Shown here piece after piece: positions 12,857-24,430 of a DNA stretch of 64,000 bases. Under the pieces are notes generated by a model. The model did no database searches and was not told the origin of the DNA. It was given only the letters and a program-made list of their open reading frames with translations. Position numbers and translations under genes: made by a program. Positions within the stretch are counted from its first letter, which is position 1; every line of letters starts with the position of its first letter. The stretch is from Termitomyces sp. T153 (lineage: Eukaryota > Basidiomycota > Agaricomycetes > Agaricales > Lyophyllaceae), in assembly GCA_018296165.2 (NCBI GenBank), contig JACKQL020000125.1, forward strand, positions 62,001-126,000, written 5' to 3'.

Positions 12857-13756
12857 ATGCATGGTGAGATCTGGGTAAGAACAACCTACCCTCTACGCAC
12901 CACGTCGGGACTCTTCGACACAATGTTCAGTTTGCCACAACCACCAAGGTGTAAGATCGAGGCTCGGGATCAGAATAAATCAGGCTCGGTGGGCAGAGAC
13001 GAGGATCCAGAAGAGATTCCTATATACGAACCGGATTTCGTGCTTGAACGACTCCTTCGACTTATATGTAGCATTCCAATCCCGTCATGGGAGTCTTTTG
13101 ACGATGTGGATCGTGTACTCACAACGGCAGAGAAATGGGACACACCTGGACCCATTGCTAGTATTCGCGTCGCCTTAACTTGTCCAAAGCTCCTCACTCC
13201 TGATCCTTTACGGTTATACGTCCTCGCCAAACATTTCGATTGGAAGGAGGAAGCTAAACTCGCGGCTACACAGACACTCAAATTGAACCTGCATGACCCG
13301 ATGTACACCCCGACGCTGGCGAGACTGTCATCAAAAGATCTTTTATCTCTTCTGAATCTTCATCGAAAGCGCCGTGACATGTTTAAGAGGCTGTTAGATA
13401 GCCCTGAACGCTTTGCAGCGGGAAATAGGTATGTATGTGCTTGCGGTGGTCTTCACACTTGAAACTAAAATTTTGCTAGTTCACCGTATCACTGCACTCG
13501 CTGTGGTGTGACACAACTGGATAACCACAGTTGGAGAGAGTTCAAAAATGCCATGTACGCAGAAATTGATAGGCGACCATTAGGAGACACGCTAGGTGTT
13601 ACTGTTGGTCATTCAGCGGATTGGCCAGAAGCAAAAGCCTGTTGGGAGGCAAAATGCGCGGACGAGGAGTGCGGAGGGTTGAACTACGACCGTATTGCGA
13701 CATTGAGGCAGATCAGAAACTGCATCGACGTGTTGCCGAGCACAATCGAAGATTGA
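12857..13756 (+). CDS. BTB/POZ-like protein with C-terminal cysteine signature (5' end uncertain)
   Basis: Exons 12857-13428 and 13480-13756 join across a GT-AG intron (13429-13479) into 282 residues. The first part (residues about 15-110: TTYPLRTTSGLFDTMFSLP, then DFVLERLLRLI) matches the second half of the BTB-like fold seen in many mushroom proteins, where it mediates protein-protein contact. The C-terminal part carries HCTRCG, the motif NHSWREF and the spacing C-x4-C-x4-C (CWEAKCADEEC). The paralogue at 27827 starts about 30 residues earlier in the alignment, so the ATG used here probably lies inside the domain. An upstream exon is likely, since the frame is closed by TGA at 12834. Role unknown; a nuclear or adaptor function is only inferred. 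Confidence 0.75.
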
Positions 13757-14465
13757 CGTTGGATGAAGACGATGATGGTGATGATGTTGATGAAGTTCCC
13801 CTACTCGTTGGAGCCACGCCCTATGTCGGATTCTATTGGTAGCTGGAAGCTTACGTATTATCACTGACATTAGATAACTGAGCATTTGATTCTTCCACTA
13901 ACTTGCCACTAACATATCCACAGTTCGGTCACTGACATGATCATTGACCAGTGATACTCAAGGAGTACTTGAGTTTGTTTCCATGATCCGTTCGGTACAA
14001 GGTTATTTTACATATAGGGAAAAACATATACATAGACCCAACATGTCCCTGAAGAGCTCAATCTTCATCTTACAGTGCAGAACCGCTCGAAATAGACAAC
14101 TCCAAGCAATCAAATCTTGATTGAATGATATCTACTCACTAACTTTCGAAAACAACTGCTCTCAACAATCCTTTCGTCCGAACGTGACAGATTTCGCCAT
14201 GTTAAGTATGAATTTTTGTCCTACCCAAAAATGAACATGCACGTGCCAAAGCGTGATTCTGTGTGAGCAATTGACGAAAATCCTAATGGCAGCTTGCAAG
14301 GGTTGATGAATCTGTTCGCGCAAACTTCTAGAAGAAGTAGTATTCAAAATTTCTGCGTGACCAGATTCAACTTTCTGGATGCCATTAAGGAAATACATCC
14401 CAAAAGGGTCATCTCCTCTATCTATATGCATTTTCAACGTGTCGCAGGTGCTCTACAGCCCGGGG
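13757..14465. other. Intergenic tail of gene island 1
   Basis: Ordinary CpG-containing DNA downstream of the BTB-like gene with no recognisable gene. CpG disappears abruptly after about 14465, where transposon-derived sequence begins. From there to about 15086 I see only eroded CpG-free DNA. Confidence 0.6.
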
Positions 14466-15086
14466 AAGATGCCAAGATGAGCCTTGCATAACTTGGCCAA
14501 CCCTGGAAAACATCCTTTTTCACACACCAAGACACCTGCCCTGGTCACAATCAAGTAGTACCATATGATGTTCACATGTTTTACATGAGGCCTATCTTAT
14601 CTCATCTATATCCTTCTTTGTCTTTCAAAGAAAGTATACCACTAATTGATCAGTATATCTATGCTCATTATGATGCCTGATTAGTCATGGTGAACAGTGA
14701 AAATTGAATAAGAATACAAAGTAGCATATCACAAAGCTCAGACAAGCCATTTTGATTCAGTTATGAAGTTTGACCCATTCCCAATACATTTCTATTGGGT
14801 TGAGTTCTTAATTGAATTTGGGAAGGAAATAACATTTATGGCTCACAATCTCTATTTTAACTGGTAAAAGTGGTTTCTCAGCTTGAAAATCAACTTGTTC
14901 TGACAACACCTTGTGCATGCAGCACATTGAGCCTGTTATATAATGTAAATCTTCTTCAGTATCCTTTTTCTCAATCTGACCTGCCATTGCAAGAGCATTC
15001 TACTGTAAGTTCCTCTTACTAACTCCTTTTATAATAAGCACAGTCACTGGGAATTGGCTTGCCTCTATTAAGTCATTTTATCTCTT

Positions 15087-16200
15087 TCATCTAGCCACAT
15101 TGCTCTGGAATGCATTGCATGCCCTTTCTCTTGCTACAATATTGATAGTCAGAGTGACTTTGGGGTAAGTCTGTGTCAAAGACACTGGTTTGGATCTGTC
15201 CATGAGGCTGGAGATTGGGATTTTCATTTGGAATGCAAGTTCCATAGGTTCTCCATCTTGTTTGTCATTAGTGTTACCCAGGTCCAAAAGAGTAGCAATA
15301 GATGCTACTCTCACAAACACATGAGGAGCTGGATTAGCTGGCTCCTTGCACTTGTGAGCAGAGGGACTCATTTTTCCACACTTGTAGCAAGTAGTGAATT
15401 GACCAGCACTCTTACTTGTCTTGCCTGATGCAATTTCCTTGATTTTATTGTTCAAAGTGATTCATCACCACTTGAACAGCACAGCTGGGCTTAGAAGTTG
15501 CTTTTGCTTCTCCAAGCCGGAGGGCCTGCAGATGAAGAGCTGGCTTCAAGGCTGGCCTCTTCAACCCTTATGAGGAATCACATCAGATGCATGCCCTGTC
15601 TGCTCAATCAGCACAATCCCAATTTTGGAAGACCAAACCAAGGACTTTGATCTCCCTGATACACCCTTCAAGCTGTGCACTCAATAGTGTGCAGCTGTCT
15701 TAGTGAAGTTCTCATAGGCTTTCACCTATAAGACATACTCCTCAACAGTGTTCACTTTTAGAGCTACTTTCCTGAGCATACATATGGGAAAGAATCCCTT
15801 CCAGGAAATGCTTGCAAGTTATGAATTTATCAGGAAAGACAGCCATGGCTTGAGCATGGTTGAGCAAGGCCTAATAGAAGCCTTGCACTCCCTCTTCAGC
15901 AACATATACTGCATTGCAGAATGCATCATTAGTGTCTTGCATCATCAAGGTTGTACAAATTGATTGTACAATCCAAGGATCACATCCTCAACATTCCAGT
16001 GAGATTGTGTCCTCTTGACAGGAATAACATTTCACAAGTACTCCTTAAATGAAGTAGCTGATGAGAGAAAGTTCATCAGGATGAGGACCTTTTTGCTGTC
16101 ACACACCTCTCCACTATACTTGTAGGGGATGCTAGCCATTAGTAACCCAAGCAACCATCAGCTGCAACCTGACTCTCAGGTCAGTACAAGTAACATGTGA
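15087..16200 (-). mobile_element. Ty3/gypsy gag relic with zinc knuckle
   Basis: On the minus strand, text between about 16200 and 15460 reads, with stops, as a gypsy capsid region (VAEEGVQGFY, LLNHAQAMAVFPDKF, HFLEGIL). It runs into an open stretch at 15455-15087 with a degenerate CCHC-type knuckle CYKCGKMSPSAHKC. The knuckle normally binds RNA during packaging. The following protease is not recognisable. Only two or so CpG remain in 5 kb here. Confidence 0.7.
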
Positions 16201-16409
16201 GCTGTCTGCAAAGTGCTGTATGCAAGGAGCAAGTGTCCAACAAGAGAAAAGGCAGAGGGAAAGGCAGAGGGAAAGGGACCACACTGGCCAGGTTTACAGT
16301 CCCACTAATGACTAGACCTAGAGACACTGCTATTGCTGTGACTGGAGATCCCATCCATCAGTCCATGTTATATACTATATCTGCTAGTGTTATGACTACT
16401 AGCCAATGA

Positions 16410-17335
16410 CTCAGATGCAGCTACTGACTATGAGCTACTCACAAAGTAAATAAGAGGTATGTAAGTGACAACAATTAGCTGATGATGTCAAGACAAAGCA
16501 GGTGATCAAGCATGATAAATAGAGTGGGTCAAAAGACCTACTAACCTGTCAGGAGGCTGATGCTTAGACTGAAGGTGAGTAGGACAAACCAAAGGTGAGT
16601 AGGATATGGCAGAGTGTTGCAATCCCACCACAGCACCAAAAGAAGACAATGGGCAAAATTGGTATATAAAGACCAACCCAAACCATCAGCACCCTCAGTT
16701 GCTTGCACAAAGACTGAGGGTGAGTGTAGTTTACAATTACATGACTCAAACAATACACTTATAATACCATACAGACTTACTTAGATTTGTGCTGTATAGG
16801 TATGCATTAAATACAGTCAATTGCACAAAGTCTGTGACATTTGTGCTGTATAGGATTGAGCTTCTAACACAGGGTGGCCCAGTAGACAGCTAGATAGAGT
16901 TCTGAAGTCCTGAGGCTAAGCCCAGAAAGGGTTGAACACAGTTCAAAGACTAGTCTTTTTTCAACACTGAGCTATGTTAGACTATTCCTATGCACCACAT
17001 AATGTGTTGGGCCTTGTGTTGGGCTAGGAACCACTCTTCACATGGTCCAGGGCCCAGGCACCAAACCCCTTTACATAGAAAACAATGAACAAACTCTTGT
17101 ATATAATGATATATTTGGATTATGTATGGACAGTACCCTCAGTTGATTATACAAGGCTGAGGGGTGAGCACTTACATTTTACCATACATACATTATCACT
17201 GACTATACTATTACAGTATAATATTTATATCATGATATGTATAGGTACAGTCCTTCAACCTAGTCAATTATATGAGACTGAAGTATCATACTGATATCAT
17301 GATTTGTATAGGTCTCTCCACTCTGCTACCTGGAT
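16410..17335. repeat. Non-coding copia LTR/UTR-like block with recurring hairpin motif
   Basis: Contains two clear copies (16691-16719, 17135-17165) and one diverged copy (17250-17283) of a motif of the form CCTCAGTT-(about 9 nt)-ACTGAGG, followed by GTGAG-type text. The same motif recurs at 23826-23865 after the copia/gag region. Words such as TTGTGCTGTATAGG are also repeated (16787, 16840). I infer LTR or leader sequence of a copia element; ends are not definable. Confidence 0.5.
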
Positions 17336-17339
17336 GCTA

Positions 17340-19105
17340 ACAGGTTATCAGTGATCATTGTTCAACAACTCTCTGAAATATCAAACACTCTGAATTCAGA
17401 TAATCTGATCTTTGTATCCACACACCACATTTCATCACTCATTGTTCTTTTTGTCTCTTGGCAAACTTTCTTGCCAATCATGTCCACCACATCCCTCCTG
17501 CTGTTCCTGCCAGTGATTCTTTGAATCCTTCTGTTCCTGAACATGTTGTCTGGCAACAAGTGTGACAAAAACTAGGTCATGAATGACCAACTTGCTATCA
17601 CTTTCTTGAGATCTGCTCTGGACAAGGTTGAGCATTAGGATCTTGTTACAGACAAGGGTGCCCATGAATGTTTTGATGACCAGAAGACCTGTGTGAAACA
17701 AGAGGGGCCAATCAAACAGATAGTCCTCCTACAGGAGGCCCTGTCCACTTACTGCCATCAGTCCAAACCTCAGCTGATCACTGTCAGCCAGATTGCTGAC
17801 ATTGTAAAATAGGCATTTAACATTGGTGAAATCAATGCAGGCCTATTCACCTGTATCACCTTACTGAATAGTCTGAATGATCCATCCTTTGAGGCACTTC
17901 AGAATTCCATCTCAACTCTTCTCAGCAAGAGCACAAAGTAGTCACTGTGTATACCAATGGACATCTTCCTGTTGATGGGAAATGTGCAGAATATCATTAA
18001 TTTGAAGGTCAATACTAGTCATCACAGCCATCAACATGAAAGGAGGAGCCAAGTCTCGCAGCATGGATTTACCTGGGCACAATCATGGGCCAGGTGTAAC
18101 CTGTTGCAAAAAGTGTAATTTGCATGAACAACTATGTCAAATATAAAGCCACTCTGTATACAGAAAAGTAGCAGAATGGCATGGACATCCATCATTGATG
18201 CATAGCCAGCCTGAAAGGCCTCCAAAGCAAAGGCAGACTCTCCCTTAAGCTGCCTTGAAATTCCTCATTGCAGTCACCAGGAATGACAGCAAATTATAGT
18301 ACATTGACCCATTAGACCTCAGACAGCACCCTGCCCCACTCAAGACAGCAGCATTTGTAAGCTTCAACACTTGACAGCTTTGCTCAATCACTCCACCAAA
18401 TACTGGGAGCATGTTGGTTTCATATTAATAGATGAAGCCAGAGCAACCATAGACTGGGACAAACACTCAATGCCAATTGAGAACCACATACAGGCCTCAG
18501 ATGTATCTCCCACCTCAGTCAAAACATGCACCACTCATCTCTCCTAGTACAACCTCATTCCTTGTTCCATTTGGGGGCTGCTGTTCATATTTCTCTCTAT
18601 TGTGACAACTTCTTTACTCTGTGCTCTACCCAGCTACAAATTGTAAAGGGGCTTGGGGGCTTGCATCATTCATCTCCACACTGCAAGAAGTGCAAATATC
18701 ACTCTAAAGGATTGTACTCTACATTCCTGAATGCAACTGTTCATTTTATATCTGTCAGCTCTCTTGCCACTAACACAGCTCTATATTGCCTGTTTGGTGT
18801 TACCTCTGTCAGGCTCATACATAGATCCACTCAAACAATTGTGGCATGAAGTCCACTCATCCAGGATGAACAACTCTATTTCCTAAACTTCATCACTGCT
18901 GTCCCCAAACACTGTGCTCTATGCAACCCAGTATATCACCAATCTGGGAACTTGGCATTGCCATTGATAAGACCATATCCTTGCTAAGCACCAATTTCTG
19001 TCTTTTCTTATATTGTGGCAACTACTTCTCCTGGCAGACCAATTCATTCATTAGCAACTTTAGCACTTGCAACCTGTCATCATTACTGAGCAACTCCAGC
19101 TAGCA
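17340..19105 (+). mobile_element. Ty1/copia gag-protease relic
   Basis: From 17370 broken frames give a copia-like gag (SNTLNSDNLIF, VSQIADIVK, LLNSLNDPSFEALQ). From 18560 the copia protease region follows: GAAVHISLYCDNFFTL with LQIVKGLGG just after, the aspartate before GAA being part of a decayed DSGA motif. A second open stretch at 18921-19103 continues it. Stops and frameshifts are many, so it is dead. It meets an opposing copia fragment near 19.1 kb, which indicates rearrangement or nesting. Confidence 0.65.
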
Positions 19106-19109
19106 CTTA

Positions 19110-20725
19110 ATGCTCCCTTCACATGAATATTTCAGGCAATGTTCTATCCAAGCCTTGCAGGGGGTGATGTTTTTGGATAACTTGGTAAGTGTGCATTTGT
19201 GAAAGTTAGAGGAAGCTATATTTGTCCCACAGATTTGGCAGGCATCCAGCTACTATCTGCATTGCTTGAGCCTTGCACATAAGGGTGCAATGCATGTCAA
19301 ATATGTGCTGAAGTGTACACAGCACCAAATTGCTGCTCTGAACCTTGTGACAGAAGCCATGCTTCTATCTTATGGCCTTTGAGCTTTCCATTGTGTCACT
19401 ATTCTATAGATACCAAGGTTCCCTTGGATCTCATTTCCTGAATCTGTCTGCCATACTTTGAGGTGAGTGAACTTATCTCTCAGAATATTACTGCCTATAG
19501 TCCTGTCAGATCCACCTGTCAGGTTCCGCTGACGACGGTGGCTCAGTACACTGGCGAGTCCTTACTAGGCGGACGCGATGTCCTGCGTTTATAACCAGGC
19601 GCCCGGGGTTGGAGCGGAGGTGGGGAAGGCTTGCGAGGGGCCCCTAGGGATAGCGGCCCGAGTAGGTCCGGAGTGATTCAGAGGGGTCTAAGACCGGAGG
19701 TACTGGTCGTTGACCCGGGGTGGGTGTCGGAGCTCGTTAGCGGACGCACGAGGGGATTGCGGGGTAGGCGGAGGCTTCTCGGCTGTTGGGGGGGCGGGGT
19801 CGGTTGGATAGGGGATTACCGGGGCTTGATGGGTTCCGGGGTGAGCGGGTAGTGAGGCCCGGGGTTGTTGTTAGGAATGTTCAGGTCGTGGCGCGTGCGC
19901 GGAGTTCGTACTGATGTAGGGAGCAAGGGAACTTCAGGGGAACAAAGGAAATATGTACAGTCGAGACGAGACGGAGACGAGACGAGACTGAGAAAAGATA
20001 GATTCGAAACCTAGGAACAGAAATACAGACGAGACGAGAGACGAAACATAGGAAACCGGTAAAATGTAATATCAAGACTAGGGTTCGAGGAGTCATTCTA
20101 TGACTTATATACCAACTACTGGGTGCCTCCAAGGGCGGCGGATGTGATGGCGGGGGTCGACGGGGCTGTGCTGAGTCGACGGGTGTCGGGTACAACCCAA
20201 GTTCGGGCCGCGGCGGTATTCTGATGGGATCAGTTGGGGGCGCGGCCGCTCCGGGGCGTCGTGGCACTCCGGGATGGGTCGGGTGAACTAGGGTAGGGGG
20301 TCGGGGACGTATGACGTGTCCAGGAACGGTGGGGGAAGGTTTCAAGGGGGTGTTGATGGCTATGGATAGGGAGTTGCCGTCGGGGTTTGCCGGAGAAGCG
20401 TCGGAGTTGCCCAGTGTGGGCGTTGAAAGTGTGGGCGGGGTTCCGGGGAGTTATCGGGAGGGGTTGGGGGCCATGTCTAGGGATCTAGGGAGCGGGTCGT
20501 GACACCACCCACACAATCTCCAACTTCCATGTTGCCTTTTGCTCCTCCTTTCATACCTTAGGCACAGTGCTTTGAGGATGCATGAGTCCCACTTAAGTAG
20601 TTTAAGGGAAGTGACAGAGGGCATACCTGGGACTAAGTCAGATTTTGCCATATCTATGATTGTTTTGTAGTTGGCATGAAGGTGATAATGTCTGCCTAGC
20701 TGCCATGCAAAGAATACAAACAACT
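19110..20725 (-). mobile_element. Ty1/copia pre-integrase/integrase relic split by a solo LTR
   Basis: On the minus strand, 20723-20505 reads HLHANYKTIIDMAKSDLVPG, then MPSVTSLK, the copia gag-pre-integrase segment, and ends in EIVWV. After the 988-bp LTR the frame resumes at 19516 as DLTG, so removing the LTR and one copy of the CCACC duplication rejoins WVDLTG, the start of the integrase core. Weaker integrase text continues to about 19130 (TPCKAWIEH). It is CpG-poor and carries stops, unlike the inserted LTR. Confidence 0.72.
19517..20504 (-). repeat. Young solo LTR, family A (988 bp), TSD CCACC
   Basis: Read on the minus strand it begins TGTCACGACC and ends GGAACCTGACA, a TGTCA/TGACA inverted end. 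It is flanked by a perfect 5-bp duplication CCACC (19512-19516 and 20505-20509). A TATA box TATATAAG lies at 20111-20104 (minus), followed by (GAGAC)n-type text around 19965-20045 as seen on the plus strand. CpG is dense, unlike the flanking DNA. No internal coding region is present, so it is a solo LTR left by LTR-LTR recombination. Family members: 47910-49058 and about 56195-57310. Confidence 0.95.
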
Positions 20726-21059
20726 ACCAGTTTTGCGAGTAGTGTATAAATGGATTATAAGAAATGAGAGTACAAGCCAAGCAAGTTCCTAGAGAGCCTG
20801 GTTTATGAGAGGTGTTCAAAGAGGAAGAGGACTTGAGATATGTACAAAATAGGCTGTACAGCCTTTGTCTTAATATTGGTCAAGCATAATACCAAAATAT
20901 ACACATGTTAATCAAATGTTTACTGGTGGGCTATGCACAGAACTCTAAAGCCTATAGATGCTATAAGAGGATGACAAGGTTGCCAAAAGGTAAGGACCAG
21001 ACACCCTTCTTTTGAAATAAATGCAATAGACATAGAAATGCAGTCAGATTCAAAGTCAG

Positions 21060-22180
21060 TCCAGTATTTTGAGGATATGAGCAGGTTTACAGCACCAAGA
21101 CTACCTCACCAACTGCACACATGGAATTGTGGCACATTCTACTCTACTTAGCATCCACAAACAGATGATACACCATCCAGATTGATGTCAAGATGCCATT
21201 TCTTTTTGGAGTTCTTTCCAATGACAAAGTGCAATTCATGAAACAACCAGAGGGCCTCAAAGAAGGGGATGAGCATTGGGTATGGATGCTGGTGTGTGTT
21301 GTATGGAATGAAACAAGCTGGATGGATATGAGATAAGAACATGAACATTAATATGGAATCATAGGGGTTCAAGTGTCCTATATGTGAGTCCTGCATCTAT
21401 CATAGTCACTGAAGGGCACAATCATTGCAGCAATACACATCAATGATTTCTTATCAATTTCCATCAGAAGGAAGTAAAACAACTGCTTTAGAATCAAATG
21501 CATCAATTCTGGACTATCTCCAATCTGGGTTACCATGTTTCATTGTTGGCATTGTACCATGCAAATAATTTGGTAAAACTCTTGCAAACTGCACTTGTCA
21601 ACAAGATCATGAATCAGTTTTGCCAGAAAGATGCAATGCCACTCTCCTTGCCAATGGATCCCAGATCCAAGCTTAGATGGATAGATCACAAGTCTCTTCT
21701 ACCTTAGGAGTAGTGAGTGCATGCTGAAATGCACTCTTTATTGTCCATTAATTGGCTGTCTTCTCTATGTAGCAATCTTGATGTACCCAAATATCATCAC
21801 CTTTGAGGCAACAACTTATCCAATACATCAATTGTCATGGGACTTTTTACTAGAACACAGCAATCCACCTAGTTTGCTACTTGAAGGAAACTTTCAACCT
21901 TCAACTCCATCTCAGTCAACCACAAGATGACATCAGCTTCACAAGCTTCACTAATTCAGGCTTGGACTGGGCCACATGTCCCAACACAAGGCACAGTGTC
22001 AGTGGATATGTTTGGAATCATGTTTGAGTCAAACATGTTGACATTGAATATCATTTATGAGTACAATCAAATGAGCTAATGCTATGACAAATTATATCAA
22101 AAGAAAACACAGTCAACATATTCACTAATGTGCTTTGCCTGTTCTTGCCAGGTTTACTTGCAGAGTGATCATCCCCTTAC
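21060..22180 (+). mobile_element. Ty1/copia reverse transcriptase and RNase H relic
   Basis: Translations in shifting frames give the copia RT: IQIDVKMPFLFGVLSNDKVQF, MKQPEGLKEGDE, then AAIHINDFL in place of the usual VDD box, HQFWTISNLG, and PLIGCLLYVAILMYP. RNase H-like text follows to about 22180 (YHF and LPVLAR near the end). In-frame stops and the altered catalytic box show it is dead. The DNA from 20725 to 21060 joins the preceding relic and holds no gene. Confidence 0.8.
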
Positions 22181-22183
22181 AGG

Positions 22184-23318
22184 TTGTTTAGTCCCTATGC
22201 TGTTACAATCCTACCCTCTACTATGTCTAACAACTTTGACTTTGACTCTACCTCTCCAACTTGCTCCCCTATAGTAGTCCCCTTGGCTTGTCTACCCAGC
22301 ATCACTTCTGGTACTCCCCCAGTTCCTGGAACTGGGCCTGCTCAGACCCTTCATCTGGATGCCAACTGGCACTCAATTCTACAGCAGATGCAACTGACTC
22401 TTTTTGCTGTCAAAAGCAAATTAGCTGCCTTAAAGGAAGAGCACTCTGTCACTGCTGCCCAAACTGCTCCTCAGCATAAGTAATGCTCTAGTGGCTAAGC
22501 ACTCTGCTCCTCCAGGCCAACCTAAGCCTGCTGAGTTGTCCAAACTTCCTACTGCACCCCCCTCTTGTATTTCCTGATGAGTGGTGCACTCTAATTCTAG
22601 CATTCCCCTGGCCATCCCCCTTGCTTGGGATCTTCCTCCTATGGACAGTAAAACCCCTCATTACAAATGCAATCTGGAGCTCCCCAGCTCTTTAGTTGTG
22701 CATGTCATTGGGCATCAGAGGCAGGGCCTTAAACAAGCCCATGATCCATCCAGTGCCTGGGTGACGGCTTTCACAGTTGGTCTGGCTGAGGATGATGGAC
22801 ACTAGTGTGTCACTATCTGAGATACCTATGAGCAGATTGGTGAAGCCCTAATAGTCTTTGGAAATCACATTGCCATGCAGCATGTGTATACACTGTGGAA
22901 GCAGTGCTCAGGCAAGACTGTGCTAGCCCTTGCTCAGCCAGCCCCTTCTCAGGATCCTACATTGTCCACCCCTCAATACTCTACCCAGCAGCCCCAACCT
23001 CTTTTTTCTACTCTATCAACTGCCATTGTTTCCTCTATAACAGTAATGCCCACTGCTGCTACTCCCTCTACTCAGAGCAGGCCCACTCCTTGGGCAGCTG
23101 GTTCTCCAATGGCAACTGGAACTCTGATAACCATCATGCCAACTTCACTAGACCCTGGCTTTCCAATAGATACTAGCTCACTAATGACCCTCTCTACATC
23201 AGTGCCTGATTTGTTAGCCCTCATTATCTCTTACACCTTTGGGCTTTACTCTCAGGGCACTCTGGCACCACACAGTACTAACACTGCTGAACACTCTCAC
23301 CCTCAATGTGGGGGCTGA
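22184..23318 (+). mobile_element. Gag-like relic of an LTR element
   Basis: Open stretches at 22184-22483 and 22875-23318 are rich in Ser, Thr, Pro and Gln, with one helical, coiled-coil-like segment (ILQQMQLTLFAVKSKLAALK). Composition and position suggest a gag or spacer region of a retroelement rather than a host gene. No zinc knuckle or protease is visible. CpG is nearly absent. Assignment is by context. Confidence 0.4.
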
Positions 23319-23319
23319 A

Positions 23320-24430
23320 CACTGTTCATCAAGACAATGAACTCTAAGGAGAAGGTGATGTAAGGGGACATCTGCTTTAGGTCTGTTAGTCTGTTCAACT
23401 CCATGCTGGGCTTGGTCCAAGGATGATCCATCATTCTAGCTCATCTGACATACTGCCTGTCATGCCCTGCACCCTTCTGTCCCCATTGATTGCCTTCCAT
23501 GAATCACATGCTCAGACATCACTCAGTATAGATTAATTGTTAGCCACTGCCAGCAGATGAAGTACTTATATTAGTCATCATTTCTAGCAATGTAATACAT
23601 AGGATGGTCTGCAGGATAGAATATCCTCAGACTAAACAATAGCAGTGTTCACCAAATCTATTCATTGATCCAACTGCAAGATCCCCCAGTGGTATCTCCA
23701 TGCTCAGCTCACTGTGCTCACCCTCTGCCCAACTCCTGGTTGCTCTGGTGTCCCCTCAACTCTTGCTTGTTGCCTGTGCCTTGCCTGCTCTTGCTGGGTT
23801 TACCTGCAGAGTGATCATCCCCTTACAGTCCTTCAACTTAGTTGATTATACAAGACTGAGGTATCATACTCACATTGTTGGTCAACTCAGTCCACTATCT
23901 GGATCCTAACAGGCCAGTGCATAAAATATGCATAGGTTCATCAGCCAGTCCTCAAATTTGCTGAACTTGGCTGAATCAGCATAGGGTGGAATTGTCTCTG
24001 ATAGGTCACTCCTTTGAGGCTTAAGTCCATCTGAAAATACCAACCAGACTGCAAGCAATTGCTCAACCACCACTTTCAGACAATGTCATCAGCAAAATGG
24101 TGCTTTCAATATTTGGCCATGTATGGCCTGGGACCTGGTATTTGATAGAGACATCAATTCAAGACAATAGATAGCAATGTAAATAAAAAGTCAAAAATCA
24201 TGGTTAATAAAATCCAAATCTCAGCCTGGTTGAAAAAAATATATTATAAAACATTCTAAATTTCTCAAATCATGTAATATTGAATCCCAGAATTTTATCA
24301 GGCTAGCATAACTGTATCAGACCATATCATATTGTCACCATAATGATCTTTTTTTCACTTTGGTATTGTATATGCCTCTCTGAATCCTTTTATAATACTA
24401 TCTTAACTCATAATGTCAAGTTACTGCTAT
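23320..24430. other. Eroded CpG-poor DNA with one copia LTR motif copy
   Basis: Contains a further copy (23826-23865) of the CCTCAGTT/ACTGAGG-type motif, preceded by text (about 23780-23825) nearly identical to 22140-22180. That supports a duplicated copia terminal region. The rest is AT-rich and unassigned. Confidence 0.4.
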
